Assembly (NCBI RefSeq): GCF_008831235.1
Contig: NZ_WBKF01000001.1
Coordinates: 802,529-866,528 of the forward strand
Source of the DNA: Pseudoclavibacter sp. CFCC 11306
GTDB taxonomy: Bacteria > Actinomycetota > Actinomycetes > Actinomycetales > Microbacteriaceae
Direction: 5' to 3'
DNA length: 64,000 nt
This document shows, in pieces, positions 25,009-33,840 of the stretch. The position numbers and the translations under genes were made by a program. Below the pieces are notes generated by a model that had not been told where the DNA came from, ran no database searches, and worked only from the letters and a program-made list of their open reading frames with translations. Every line of letters starts with the position of its first letter. The first letter of the stretch is position 1.

Positions 25009-25962
25009 ATGACCTGGACGATCAACCCGGAGTTTCGCGCCTTTCTGGAACGAGACGATTTGTATTCGAAGGTGCGCCCGGCCAAGCTGCCCGTCGGCGA
25101 CATCGAGGGGCGCAGGCGACGTGCGGCGCTGCGTCTCGGCTTCGTGACCGACCCGACGCGCACGCCCGAAGTGGTCACTCGCGACTACCCGATTCCGACG
25201 CCAGACGGCCACAAACTGCGCGCCAGGCTGTACCTGCCGCTCGACTGGACTCCCGGCCCGCTCGGCCTCTTTCTGCACGGCGGCGGCTGGTTCGTCGGCA
25301 CGCTCGATCAGGTCGACGCCTCGATCGCCGACTACGTGGCCCGCTCAGGGGTCGCGCTGCTGGCGCCCGAGTACCGTCTCGCGCCTGAGCATCCGCACCC
25401 CACCCCGCTCGAAGACGCCTACAGCACGCTGACCTGGGTGTTCGAGCATCTCGACGAGCTCGATGCCGACCCTCGCCGCATCTTCGTCATGGGCGACAGC
25501 GCCGGAGGCGGCATGGCCGCAGGTCTGACCCTGCTCAGCCGCGACCGTGGCGGTCCCTCCCCTGCAGCCCAGATTCTGATCGCGCCGATGCTCGACGACC
25601 GAACGGTGCTCTCAGACCCGCTGCTCGACGAGCACGTCACCTGGACGTACAACGACAACATCACCGCCTGGCAGGCGCTGCTCGGAGATCAGGCTGCAGC
25701 CGACGAGCCTGCCTCGGTCTATGCGACACCGGTGCGCGCCGACGACCTCTCGGGCCTGCCCGACACCTTCATCGACACCAGCACGCTCGACATCTTCCGC
25801 GACGAAGACATCGCCTTCGCGAGTCGGCTGCTGCAGGCCGGTGTGCAGACCGAGCTGCATGTGTATCCCGGAGTGCCGCACAGATGGGATCGCATCGCCC
25901 CTGAGATCGAGATCTCTCGTCAGGCGATTCTCGCCCGCATACGCGCGATGCACGCGATCTGA
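25009..25962 (+). CDS. Alpha/beta hydrolase, hormone-sensitive-lipase family
   Basis: A 317-residue cytosolic esterase of the HSL (family IV) type. The oxyanion-hole motif is LFLHGGGWFVG at about 92-102 and the nucleophile elbow is GDSAGGGMA with the catalytic serine near residue 165. The aspartate is likely in STLDIFRDED and the catalytic histidine in YPGVPHRWD near the end. YRLAPEHPHP is also diagnostic. Such enzymes hydrolyse short-chain esters; the natural substrate is not predictable. The ATG at 25009 is preceded by GGAGAGGAAG. A hairpin at 26017-26039 between it and the convergent Lrp gene may terminate both. Confidence 0.87.
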   Translation: MTWTINPEFRAFLERDDLYSKVRPAKLPVGDIEGRRRRAALRLGFVTDPTRTPEVVTRDYPIPTPDGHKLRARLYLPLDWTPGPLGLFLHGGGWFVGTLDQVDASIADYVARSGVALLAPEYRLAPEHPHPTPLEDAYSTLTWVFEHLDELDADPRRIFVMGDSAGGGMAAGLTLLSRDRGGPSPAAQILIAPMLDDRTVLSDPLLDEHVTWTYNDNITAWQALLGDQAAADEPASVYATPVRADDLSGLPDTFIDTSTLDIFRDEDIAFASRLLQAGVQTELHVYPGVPHRWDRIAPEIEISRQAILARIRAMHAI

Positions 25963-26016
25963 TCGACGGGACGCACGACAGAGGCGGTCAGGTGCCATGC
26001 GCGGCTTCGCTCTGCA

Positions 26017-26039
26017 TCCGAGATCGCAGCGGTCTCGGA
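26017..26039. terminator. Candidate bidirectional terminator
   Basis: 7-bp inverted repeat (26017-26023 with 26033-26039, 9-nt loop) between two convergent genes. No U-tract is visible on either strand, so the call is tentative. Confidence 0.4.
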
Positions 26040-26042
26040 GGC

Positions 26043-26495
26043 CTACAGCGCGATCGGCCGACTCACCACGACCGAACGCATGACGAGAGTCGAACGGATG
26101 CGCTCGATGCCGGGGATGACCGAGATGCGCTGATCATAGAGCTCTTGGTAGTCGGCCAGAGTTCGCGTGAGCGCCTTGACCAGAAAGTCTGGTTCGCCGA
26201 AAAGCCGTTGGCACTCGATGATTTCGTCGATATCTGCCAACGACCGTTCTATTGACGCCATGGTCCCGGCATCGCTGCGACTCACCGTGATGAAGAGCAG
26301 CGCCTGGAACTCGAGTCCGGCCTTTCGCGGGTCGATGCTGGCGTGATAGCCGGTGATGATCCCGGTTCGTTCGAGCTGACGCACACGCCGCAGACACGGC
26401 GAGACGCTCAGCTGCACCTTTTCGGCAAGCTCGGTGACGGTCTGCCGACCATCTTTCTGAAGCTGCGCAAGAATCTTCCGGTCAATTGCATCCAT
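26043..26495 (-). CDS. Lrp/AsnC-family transcriptional regulator
   Basis: A 150-residue regulator with an N-terminal winged HTH (DAIDRKILAQLQKDGRQTVT, residues 2-21, then LSVSPCLRRVRQLE) and a C-terminal RAM ligand-binding domain starting around residue 65. Such proteins sense amino acids and form octamers. It is divergent from a LysE-family exporter 82 nt away, the typical arrangement for a regulator that induces export when its amino-acid ligand accumulates. I take the ATG at 26495 because TAAGAT ends 7 nt before it and the family usually begins at this point; the ATG at 26513 would add six residues. Confidence 0.87.
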   Translation of the reverse strand: MDAIDRKILAQLQKDGRQTVTELAEKVQLSVSPCLRRVRQLERTGIITGYHASIDPRKAGLEFQALLFITVSRSDAGTMASIERSLADIDEIIECQRLFGEPDFLVKALTRTLADYQELYDQRISVIPGIERIRSTLVMRSVVVSRPIAL

Positions 26496-26577
26496 ACGCA
26501 AGATCTTACCCATAGTGACGCTTTCGACAACCAGACTTGGCACCACATGCGAAAGCTGTGCACATACCATTCACTCT

Positions 26578-27300
26578 ATGGATACCGCATTGCTTCCGGC
26601 GTTCTTCGCCGTGAGTCTCATCGTCATCATCACCCCGGGTGCAGACTGGGCGTACATCCTCTCGCATGCACGCGGCACGCGTGAGGCGATGGCCTCGATC
26701 GGCGGGCTCCTGATCGGTTATGCCGGCCACACGATCCTTGCGACCGCCGGCCTCACTGTCGCACTGGCACTGCTGCCCGGTGCGCTCACGACCCTCACCT
26801 TCGTGGGTGCGGCCTATCTCTGCTGGCTCGGGGTGCAGTCCCTGCGGCGTCCCAGCGGCTTCGCACTGTCGGCTCCGGCACAGGCGACTCCAGTGCAGGC
26901 ACAGGCGATCTCGACGACGACAGGCGCGATGCCGGTGGTGACCAGGTCGATCACGCTGCCGGTGCTGCCTGCCCCGCCGGAGCATCCGCTCGGACGCGTC
27001 GTCGCCAAGGGCGCCGGCGTCAGCGGGCTCAACCCCAAGGTCGTGCTGCTGTATCTGTCGATTCTGCCGCAGTTCATCAGCCCTGACGCCGCATGGTCGC
27101 TGAGCGCGCAGACGGCGATGCTGGGCGGTGTTCACGTGCTGGCCACGATGTGCTTCTACACGCTGCTGGCGCTCACCGCAGTGCGCGTGCTCGACCGGCA
27201 CCCTGGTGTCTTCAAGCCGATCTCGATCGTCTCGGGCATTCTGATGCTCTGCTTCGGGGTGGCGCTGATCGCAGACCAAGTCGTGACGCTGCTGCGCTGA
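26578..27300 (+). CDS. LysE/RhtB-family amino-acid exporter
   Basis: A 240-residue membrane protein with about six helices. The N-terminal motif VIITPGADWAYILSHARG and the GLLIGYAGHTIL segment are typical of LysE/RhtB exporters, as is GVSGLNPKVVLLYLSILPQF at about 149-168. The central loop between helices 3 and 4 is unusually long, roughly 50 residues, rich in Ala, Thr and Pro. The ATG at 26578 follows TACCAT (26565-26570) by 7 nt, suggesting a leaderless transcript. With the divergent Lrp gene it probably forms a self-contained export module for an amino acid that cannot be named from sequence. Confidence 0.87.
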   Translation: MDTALLPAFFAVSLIVIITPGADWAYILSHARGTREAMASIGGLLIGYAGHTILATAGLTVALALLPGALTTLTFVGAAYLCWLGVQSLRRPSGFALSAPAQATPVQAQAISTTTGAMPVVTRSITLPVLPAPPEHPLGRVVAKGAGVSGLNPKVVLLYLSILPQFISPDAAWSLSAQTAMLGGVHVLATMCFYTLLALTAVRVLDRHPGVFKPISIVSGILMLCFGVALIADQVVTLLR

Positions 27301-27643
27301 GTAGGTGGTGCCGTGGGCTGCGCAAACGGCGGGCCAGACCGGCGGCGAGCTGCGGCAAATGGCAGACGCCTGCGGCGATTGGTCAAAATCCGCTGATTTT
27401 GCGCGAACGATGGCTACTCCATCCAAACCGTGGTGGCGGCGCACGTGCGAAGCGTGGTGGCGGCGCACGTGCGAAGGGTGGCAACAGCACCCACCCGCAG
27501 AGCGCAAGCGAGCCCCGGCACCAGAAGTTGGGCCGAGGCTCGCTGCAGTCGCTACGCTGTCAGCGCGACTGCACGCTGAGATCAGAAAGACGCGCGCTGA
27601 CCGATCAGCGCAACGCCTGCTCTGACCAGCATGCACAGACCGA
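27301..27643. other. Intergenic region with hairpin and tandem repeat
   Basis: 343 nt with no supported gene. It contains an AT-rich perfect hairpin at 27384-27401 (7-bp arms, 4-nt loop), two tandem 24-bp repeats at 27430-27477, and a weaker inverted repeat with 7-bp arms at 27508-27514 and 27537-27543. A 106-codon plus-strand frame crosses all of these but has no recognisable content. Confidence 0.5.
27430..27477. repeat. Two tandem copies of a 24-bp repeat
   Basis: The unit begins GTGGTGGCGGCGCACGTGCG and occurs at 27430-27453 and 27454-27477. The second copy differs only at the last base. It contains a GCACGTGC palindrome. Position downstream of lysE and downstream of the convergent SSADH gene suggests a duplication or a protein-binding site rather than a promoter. 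Confidence 0.75.
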
Positions 27644-29041
27644 TCAGAACGGCGTGTTGATGTCCTGCACGTCGATCAGCTTCTTGTTCACGAACTCGTC
27701 GAAGCCGAGATCGATCAGCTCGTTGCCGAAGCCCGAGCGCTTGATGCCGCCGAACGGGATGTCTGCGAACACACCGGTGGGATGGTTCACGAACACCATG
27801 CCCGTGTCGATGCGCTTGGCCACCTCGACGCCACGCGCCTCGTCAGCGGTGAACACCGAGCCGCCGAGACCGTAGGGCGAGTCATTGGCGATGCTCACTG
27901 CGTCGTCTTCGTCCTTCGCACGGTAGAACGTGGCCACCGGGCCGAAGAGCTCCTGGTGGTAGGCCGGGTTCTCCGGGGTCACGCCGGTGAGCACGGCCGG
28001 CTGGTAGTAGGCGCCCTGAGCCGGGATCGGCGCGCCGACCTCGACCTTGGTGGCACCGGCAGCGACGGCGCCGTCGACCTGCGCGGTCAGCATCTCCTTG
28101 GCGCGCTGTGACGACAGCGGAGCCATCGTCGTCTCCGGATCCTTCGGATCGCCGGGCTTGATCGTCGCATTCGCCTCGGCGATGTACTTCTCGAGGAACT
28201 CGTCGTAGAGAGCATCCACGACGATGATGCGCTTGGCCGACACGCAGACCTGCCCTGCGTTCCAGTTACGACCGCGCACGGCGAGGTGCACAGCCTTGTC
28301 GAGGTCGGCGTCGTCGAGCACGATGAATGCGTCAGAGCCGCCGAGTTCGAGGGTCGCCTTCTTCATGGCTGCGCCGGCGACGGATGCGACGGCCGAGCCC
28401 GCCCGCTCGCTGCCGGTGAGTGCGACGCCGACGACTCGGTCGTCTTCGAGCACGAGCTTGGTGTGCTCATGCGTGGCGAACACGTTGGCGAACACCCCTT
28501 CAGGCGCACCGGCCTCGCGGAACAGATCGTCGAACGCCTGCGCAGCCTGCGGCACGATCTCGGCATGCTTGAGAATCACGGTGTTACCCGCGGCGATCTG
28601 CGGCGCCGCTGCGCGTGCGATCTGGTAGTACGGGAAGTTCCAGGGCTCGATCAGGTAGACCACACCGAGAGGCTGAGTCACGAGCTGTGCCTTGCCCTCT
28701 GCAGGGTCGGCGACGGGGAGCACGCGCGGTGCGAGCAGCTCGTCGATGTGATCGGCGAAGTACTGCAGAATGTCTGCCGACAGATCGACCTCGCCCAGTG
28801 CCTCTGCGGTCAGCTTGCCCATCTCAAGGGTGAGGATGTCGGCGTACTTCTGCTTGTCGGCGCGCAGCAGATCGGCTGCTTTGGCAAGCACCGCCGCACG
28901 ATCGGCAAGCGGAGTGTTTCGCCAGTCAAGGAAGGCATCGTGTGCCTTGGCGACCTTGTCGAGGATCTCCTCGTCAGTCGCGTTCGGAAAGGTGGCCACG
29001 ACTTCGTTCGTGGCCGGGTTCACAGTCTGATACTGCAGCAT
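27644..29041 (-). CDS. Second succinate-semialdehyde dehydrogenase-type aldehyde dehydrogenase
   Basis: A 465-residue aldehyde dehydrogenase closer to the GabD2/Sad subgroup than to the gabD at 2307. EPWNFPYYQ is at about 132-140, the catalytic glutamate is E232 in LELGGSDAF, and the catalytic cysteine is C266 in [26 protein letters not shown] near the end is typical. It oxidises succinic semialdehyde or a related short aldehyde with NAD(P). The ATG at 29041 has AAGGAG 5 nt upstream. It is not linked to transaminase genes, so its pathway is uncertain: it may be a backup for GABA degradation or serve another semialdehyde. Confidence 0.88.
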   Translation of the reverse strand: MLQYQTVNPATNEVVATFPNATDEEILDKVAKAHDAFLDWRNTPLADRAAVLAKAADLLRADKQKYADILTLEMGKLTAEALGEVDLSADILQYFADHIDELLAPRVLPVADPAEGKAQLVTQPLGVVYLIEPWNFPYYQIARAAAPQIAAGNTVILKHAEIVPQAAQAFDDLFREAGAPEGVFANVFATHEHTKLVLEDDRVVGVALTGSERAGSAVASVAGAAMKKATLELGGSDAFIVLDDADLDKAVHLAVRGRNWNAGQVCVSAKRIIVVDALYDEFLEKYIAEANATIKPGDPKDPETTMAPLSSQRAKEMLTAQVDGAVAAGATKVEVGAPIPAQGAYYQPAVLTGVTPENPAYHQELFGPVATFYRAKDEDDAVSIANDSPYGLGGSVFTADEARGVEVAKRIDTGMVFVNHPTGVFADIPFGGIKRSGFGNELIDLGFDEFVNKKLIDVQDINTPF

Positions 29042-29419
29042 GGATCTCCTTGGTCCGGTTTCGCGTGGCGTTCGCCGCACCGATCGAGGCACTCCTCTGT
29101 CGGCCCCGAGAATCCTGACTGCTGATCGCGGTGCGGCACTTCGACGCCACATCGCGTGAGTGGGGCGACGTCTTGAGCGTCGACCCGAAGACCGAGTGTA
29201 GAACCGGATTGATCGCATGACAGTCCGCTGGCATAGGGATGTGCCAGAACAGGACATCTCACAGACTCAGTCGCAGACAACTGCTGCAGAACTCCGCGCG
29301 CATCGGCACACGCTGCAGACGAGGAATCCCCGTGTCGCGACAGATTCGTCGCAGGCACGGGGATTCGACTGCTCAGTCTTCATCTCAGCCGGTCAGATCC
29401 GACTGCGACTGGGCGTGGG
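29042..29419 (-). other. Intergenic region upstream of the second SSADH
   Basis: 378 nt without a supported gene. It holds the terminator of the upstream hpf gene (29324-29366) and presumably the promoter of the dehydrogenase, but I could not assign a convincing -10/-35 pair. Confidence 0.5.
29324..29366 (-). terminator. Terminator of hpf
   Basis: Long hairpin with 11-bp perfect outer arms (29324-29334 and 29356-29366) and a 5-bp inner stem, about 54 nt downstream of the hpf stop codon. No U-tract. Confidence 0.6.
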
Positions 29420-30022
29420 TCACTCGTCGACGGTCTCGTCTGCCTCGCCCAAGGCGATCACGCCGTAGTTGTAGCCCTTGCGTCGGTAGACGACGCTCGA
29501 CTTGCCGGTCTCGATGTCTTCGAAGAGGTAGAAGTCGTGGCCGACCAGCTCCATGCGATCGACGGCCTGCTCGGGAGACAGCCGCTCGGCTGGGAACTCT
29601 TTGCGGCGAATCACCAGCGGAGACTCCGGCTGCTCATCGACACCCGCGTCGGTCGCAGCAGACGCGTCAGGCACGACGACTCCGGCATCCACACTCACCT
29701 GGACACGATTGGGGCGACCCTTCGAGATCTTGCGACGATCTTTGCTGCGCCGCAGTCTCTCTGACAGCTTGCCCAAGGCCTGGTCGAACGCTGAGAAACG
29801 GTCGCCGCCTTCGGCCTCGGCACGAATCACCGGGCCGGGAGCGATGACTGTGAGTTCGACGCGTTCGCCGAGATCGGGAGTCTTGTCGCTGATGTTCGAG
29901 ACCTTCACCTCGAACCGCTGTGCGCGGTCAGAGAGCTGAGTGACTTTGTCGGCCTTCTGATCGACATAGTTCTCGAAACGATCGGAGTTTTTCACTCCCC
30001 GTGCCAGGACGCTGATCTGCAT
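29420..30022 (-). CDS. hpf: Long-form ribosome hibernation promoting factor
   Basis: A 200-residue protein made of an N-terminal S30AE/RaiA domain (MQISVLARGVKNSDRFENYV then VELTVIAPG) and a C-terminal dimerisation domain with VIRRKEFPAERLSPEQAVDR and HDFYLFEDIETG (about 140-175). The long form joins two 70S ribosomes into inactive 100S particles in stationary phase or stress. The linker between domains is Asp/Ala/Val-rich. The ATG at 30022 has AGGAGG at 6-nt spacing. A minus-strand TACAAT (30087-30092) about 65 nt upstream is a good -10 element. In relatives this gene often lies near secA; here it is followed by a second SSADH gene. Confidence 0.92.
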   Translation of the reverse strand: MQISVLARGVKNSDRFENYVDQKADKVTQLSDRAQRFEVKVSNISDKTPDLGERVELTVIAPGPVIRAEAEGGDRFSAFDQALGKLSERLRRSKDRRKISKGRPNRVQVSVDAGVVVPDASAATDAGVDEQPESPLVIRRKEFPAERLSPEQAVDRMELVGHDFYLFEDIETGKSSVVYRRKGYNYGVIALGEADETVDE

Positions 30023-30037
30023 GGCAGACCTCCTTCT

Positions 30038-30110
30038 GTCGTCGGCTGTGCCGAACACCGGCACCGCCGGGAATTAGGTTGCGACCATTGTACGGTACAC
30101 AGCCGGCGAC
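30038..30110 (-). promoter_or_regulatory. hpf promoter region with flanking inverted repeat
   Basis: TACAAT at 30087-30092 is the likely -10 for hpf. Thirteen-nt arms at 30038-30050 and 30098-30110 are complementary with a single mismatch and flank it. The structure could be a terminator for the flavoprotein gene on its right, an operator, or both. Confidence 0.4.
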
Positions 30111-30117
30111 GGAGGCC

Positions 30118-31047
30118 TCAGCGACCTGGCGCGTCGAACGTCGCGAAGATCAGATCGTTGTTCAGACCGATGCCGGCCCGAGCGCCCTCACCCGCGGCGA
30201 TGATCAGCTGCGAGGGCGTGATGCCGCGCACGTCACCGGCGGCGTAGACTCCGTCGACCCCCGAACGGCCGTACTCATCGGTCTTGACCCCGCCGAGATC
30301 GCCTGCCGTGGGCACGAGATCGGCCACGACCTGCGGCAGGCTCCACTCGGGCTGCACGAACCCGCCGGTCGCCGGCAGCACGCGGCCGTCGGCGAGTTCG
30401 ACCGATTCGAGACGGCCGCCGTCACCATGCAGCGCGGCGATCGGGGTGTCGTCGACCTCGATGCCCTGTCTGCCCAGCACCTCGGCCTGGTGTTCTTCGA
30501 TAATGCCCGAGCCGTTCGTGAGCACGATCTCGCGGTCGGCCCACTGCGATGCACGCTTTGCGGTGTTGACCAGTTCGGGGTTCTCTCCGATGACCACCAG
30601 CGACTGCTCGCGGCGTTCCCAGCCGTCGCAGTGCACACAGCTGAAGATGGTGGATCCGTAGTAGCTGATCAGGTCGGGCACCTGCGGCAGCGCCTCGAGC
30701 ACACCGGTGGCCAGCAGCACCTTACGGGCCTGCACCTCGCCGCTCGGCCCGCCGCGCACGCCCTTGATCGACGCGGTGAACGCACCGTCGACGCCCGTGA
30801 CGTGCTGCACTTCACCCCACTGGAAGTGCACGTTGGGATATTTCGCGAGATCTTCGCGCCCCAGTTCGCGCAGCGCCATCGGCGGGGTGCCGTCACGCGT
30901 GATGAAGCCATGCGACATATAGGTCGCACGGTTGCGAGGGCGATTGCCGTCAACGACGAGCACCTCGCGTCGGGCCCGGGCGAGCACCAATGCGGCGCTC
31001 AGACCGGCCGGTCCCCCACCGACCACGATGCAGTCGTAGTTGTTCAT
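30118..31047 (-). CDS. Thioredoxin-reductase-like FAD/NAD(P) oxidoreductase
   Basis: A 309-residue flavoprotein. The FAD-binding motif is VVGGGPAGLSAALVLARA (8-25), the redox-active pair is C137 and C140 in SCVHCDGWE, the second nucleotide site is LVVIGENPELVNTAKRA (about 150-166), and GVYAAGDVRGITPSQLIIAA the C-terminal FAD motif. The CxxC spacing and order match bacterial thioredoxin reductases, but the substrate may be another small redox protein or a non-thioredoxin partner, since no trxA follows and CVHC is not the canonical CATC. The ATG at 31047 has GAGGTGAG 7 nt upstream. It lies downstream of gltX on the same strand. Confidence 0.85.
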   Translation of the reverse strand: MNNYDCIVVGGGPAGLSAALVLARARREVLVVDGNRPRNRATYMSHGFITRDGTPPMALRELGREDLAKYPNVHFQWGEVQHVTGVDGAFTASIKGVRGGPSGEVQARKVLLATGVLEALPQVPDLISYYGSTIFSCVHCDGWERREQSLVVIGENPELVNTAKRASQWADREIVLTNGSGIIEEHQAEVLGRQGIEVDDTPIAALHGDGGRLESVELADGRVLPATGGFVQPEWSLPQVVADLVPTAGDLGGVKTDEYGRSGVDGVYAAGDVRGITPSQLIIAAGEGARAGIGLNNDLIFATFDAPGR

Positions 31048-31105
31048 CTGCAGCTCACCTCTCTGTGACCGTGCCTGTTCGACGGGGTTGGACGCCGCCC
31101 GTATG

Positions 31106-32623
31106 TCAGAGCCCGCGCTCGGCGAGCACCGTGGAGAAGCGATCGAACCGTGCGAACGTCTCGTCGCGGCCGAGAATCTCGAGTGACTCGAAGAGCGGCG
31201 GAGAGACGCGTCGCCCCGACACGAGTGTGCGGATCGGCCCGAACGCCAGGCGCGGCTTGACGCCGAGACCGTCGACCAGCGCCATCTGCAGTGCGGCGTG
31301 GATGGCATCGGTGTGCCAGCTGGTGGCTGGCAGCGCCTCGAGTGCAGCCCGCGCGGCCGAGACGACCACTGCGGGATCACCCTTGAGCTTCATCGCGTCG
31401 TCCTGGTATTCGACCTGGTCTGCGGTGATGAACAGGAAGCGCAGCATGTCGGGGGCTTCGCCCAACACGTTGAGACGCGGCTGCACCAGCGGCGACGCCT
31501 CGTGCAGGATCTCGGCTTCGCGCTCGGTCAGCGGCGTGCTGACGAGCCCGCCGTGCTGCAGAAACTCAGTGAGTCGCGCTTCGAAGTCTGCGGGATCGAG
31601 AGCGCGCAGATGATCGCCGTTGATGGCAGTGGCCTTCTTCAGGTCGAAGCGTGCCGGGTTCGGGTTCACATCGACGATGTCGAAGTGCTCGACCAGCTCG
31701 GCCGGGCTGAACACGTCGCGATCTGGAGCGATGGACCACCCCAGCAGAGCCAGGTAGTTGACCAGGCCCTCTGGGATGAACCCGTTGTCGCGGTGGTTGA
31801 ACAGGTTCGACTCGGGGTCGCGCTTGCTGAGCTTCTTGTTGCCCTCGCCCATCACGAAGGGCAGGTGACCGAAGCGCGGGATGAACGTGGTCAGCCCGAT
31901 CTCGATCAGTGCGTGGTACAGAGCGATCTGGCGGGGCGTCGACGACAGCAGGTCTTCGCCGCGCAGCACGTGGGTGATGCCCATCAGCGCATCGTCGACC
32001 GGGTTGACCAGCGTATAGAGCGGCTGCCCGTTGGGGCGAACCACGACGAAGTCGGTGAACGAGCCGGCCGGGAACACGATCTCGCCGCGCACCAAGTCGT
32101 CGTACGAGAGGTCGGTGTCGGGCACGCGCAGACGCAGAGCAGGCTGACGCCCCTCAGCGCGGTAGGCGGCGCGCTGCTCGTCGGTGAGGTCGCGCTCGAA
32201 GTTGTCGTAGCCCTGCTTGGGGTTGCGCCCCTGTGCGACGTTGCGGGCTTCCATCTCTTCACCCGTGACGTAGCTCTCGTAGAGAAAGCCGGCGGCCTTC
32301 AGCTTCTCGATGACGTCTTGATAGATGTCACCGCGCTGCGACTGCCGGTATGGGCCGTGCGGGCCGCCCACGTCGATGCCTTCGTCCCAATCGAGGTGCA
32401 GCCAGCGCAGAGCCTCGACGATCTGCGCGTAGCTCTCTTCGCTGTCACGCTCGGCGTCGGTGTCTTCGATGCGGAAGACGAACGTGCCGCCGACGTGGCG
32501 CGCATACGCCCAGTTGAAGAGTGCAGTGCGAGCCATGCCGACATGGGGTGTGCCGGTGGGTGACGGGCAGAAACGCACGCGGATGTCAGAACCGGTCGCG
32601 TGAGAGAAAAGGTCTGTGGTCAT
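31106..32623 (-). CDS. gltX: Glutamyl-tRNA synthetase
   Basis: A 505-residue class I aminoacyl-tRNA synthetase that charges tRNA-Glu (and, in most Actinobacteria, also tRNA-Gln for later amidation). The first catalytic motif is [19 protein letters not shown] (HVGM in place of HIGH) near residue 21, and the KMSKS-type loop is KKLSKRDP near residue 265. The catalytic Rossmann domain is N-terminal and an all-helical anticodon-binding half follows. Length matches the family. TAGACT about 8 nt before the ATG at 32623 allows a leaderless start; no ribosome-binding site is clear. It is separated from the sufC/D-like unit by a strong terminator. Confidence 0.95.
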   Translation of the reverse strand: MTTDLFSHATGSDIRVRFCPSPTGTPHVGMARTALFNWAYARHVGGTFVFRIEDTDAERDSEESYAQIVEALRWLHLDWDEGIDVGGPHGPYRQSQRGDIYQDVIEKLKAAGFLYESYVTGEEMEARNVAQGRNPKQGYDNFERDLTDEQRAAYRAEGRQPALRLRVPDTDLSYDDLVRGEIVFPAGSFTDFVVVRPNGQPLYTLVNPVDDALMGITHVLRGEDLLSSTPRQIALYHALIEIGLTTFIPRFGHLPFVMGEGNKKLSKRDPESNLFNHRDNGFIPEGLVNYLALLGWSIAPDRDVFSPAELVEHFDIVDVNPNPARFDLKKATAINGDHLRALDPADFEARLTEFLQHGGLVSTPLTEREAEILHEASPLVQPRLNVLGEAPDMLRFLFITADQVEYQDDAMKLKGDPAVVVSAARAALEALPATSWHTDAIHAALQMALVDGLGVKPRLAFGPIRTLVSGRRVSPPLFESLEILGRDETFARFDRFSTVLAERGL

Positions 32624-32665
32624 GATGGCTCAGTCTACCCCGACAGGTGTCGGGGAGCACAGCGC

Positions 32666-32699
32666 GGCGCGCGGAACCAGCCTAGTGGTTCCGCGCGCC
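32666..32699 (-). terminator. Terminator of the SufC-SufB/D-like operon
   Basis: Perfect 14-bp hairpin (arms 32666-32679 and 32686-32699, 6-nt loop) that ends 20 nt past the stop of the SufB/D-like gene. No U-tract. Confidence 0.75.
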
Positions 32700-32719
32700 C
32701 ACTGTCTTGTCAGAATGGC

Positions 32720-33835
32720 TCAGAGTGCGCCGGTCTTCGCCTGCGCAACCATCTCGACGACCTGCGAACGGATCGACTCAGGCAGCTGCTGACTGTCGAA
32801 GTCGAGGAAGCCCTGCACGATCAGCTCACGGGCCTGGTCTTCTTCGAGACCGCTCGCCATCAGATACGACAGCTTCTCTTCGCTGATCATGCCGATCGAC
32901 GCCTCGTGCGAGAGCTGGGCGTCGGTCGTGTTGGCGCGCAGCGACGGAGACGAGTCGATGAAGCCGCCCTCAGAAAGCTTGAGCCCGTCACACCCCAGGT
33001 ATCCCTTGGTGTCGTGGCCGTCACCAGTGAGATGGGAACGGTTCGTGATCTCGCCACCGGCCGAAACCATGCGCGCAATGCTCTCGGCGCTGGAGCGATC
33101 GCCCCGCAGATCAATGCGCGTGTCGCTGATGCGCTGCGTGCCTTCGGGCGCGAAGACGATGGACTGTTCGCTATAAACCGCGTCTTCTTCGATGTCGACC
33201 TGCGACACCGACTCGTGCCGACCGATCGGCGCGAGCGCGATCGAGCTGTCGGTCACGTGCGCGCCCTTCTCGATGTGTGTGCGTGAGTAGGACTTCACAT
33301 GCATGTCTTCGCCCCATCGTTCGATGCTGAGCGAACGGCATCTGGCACCCTCGCGCACATATTTCTCAGAGATCGAGACGTGCTCTCCGGCGCGCAGGCC
33401 GTCGGAGACGGCGTCGCCGGAGATCATTTCGACCTCGGCGTTCGGCTCGATGACCGTGATGTCGTGTACGTACTGCCTGGCCTGCGGGGTCTCGAGCAGA
33501 GTGAACGTCTGCACTGGCAGCTTGACCTTGGCGCCCTCTTTGACGTGCACGAGGTAGCCGACAGGCTCGAGTGCCAGCTCGGTCACGCGACGCACGTCGT
33601 CACTGGCGTCAGGAGCGATCAGCCCGAACATGAGATCCTGCACCCAGTCGTACTTGCGCAGAGCCTCGGCGATCGGCAGCACCTCGACGTCGGGGTCGGT
33701 CATGCTGATGTGCTGCACCTTGTTGTCGACGACGATCGCGGTGGCTGCGCGCTCGGTCTCGTCGGCGAATCCGACCATATCGAGATTGGTGCGTTCGACG
33801 GTGCTCAGTGGCCCATGCTTGATGATCTCAATCAT
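32720..33835 (-). CDS. SufB/SufD-like Fe-S cluster scaffold protein
   Basis: A 371-residue beta-helix protein of the SufBD family. It is shorter than a typical SufB (about 470 residues). Residues needed for cluster assembly in SufB are nevertheless present: a cysteine C282 in GYLGCDGL, and the His-Glu pair H310-E311 in LSHEASIG, followed by YLMASGLEEDQARELIVQGFL, the conserved C-terminal motif. It starts 5 nt after its ATPase partner. A two-gene sufC plus sufB/D unit without sufS, sufU or a second scaffold is the layout of the minimal SMS (SmsC-SmsB) system described from archaea and some bacteria. Whether it supplements a full SUF operon elsewhere cannot be told from this window. Confidence 0.82.
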   Translation of the reverse strand: MIEIIKHGPLSTVERTNLDMVGFADETERAATAIVVDNKVQHISMTDPDVEVLPIAEALRKYDWVQDLMFGLIAPDASDDVRRVTELALEPVGYLVHVKEGAKVKLPVQTFTLLETPQARQYVHDITVIEPNAEVEMISGDAVSDGLRAGEHVSISEKYVREGARCRSLSIERWGEDMHVKSYSRTHIEKGAHVTDSSIALAPIGRHESVSQVDIEEDAVYSEQSIVFAPEGTQRISDTRIDLRGDRSSAESIARMVSAGGEITNRSHLTGDGHDTKGYLGCDGLKLSEGGFIDSSPSLRANTTDAQLSHEASIGMISEEKLSYLMASGLEEDQARELIVQGFLDFDSQQLPESIRSQVVEMVAQAKTGAL

Positions 33836-33840
33836 GACGA

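Noticed and set aside
27305-27625. 106-codon plus-strand frame after lysE
   Set aside because: It spans a hairpin and tandem repeats, has no ribosome-binding site, and shows only repeated Trp/Arg residues from the repeat.
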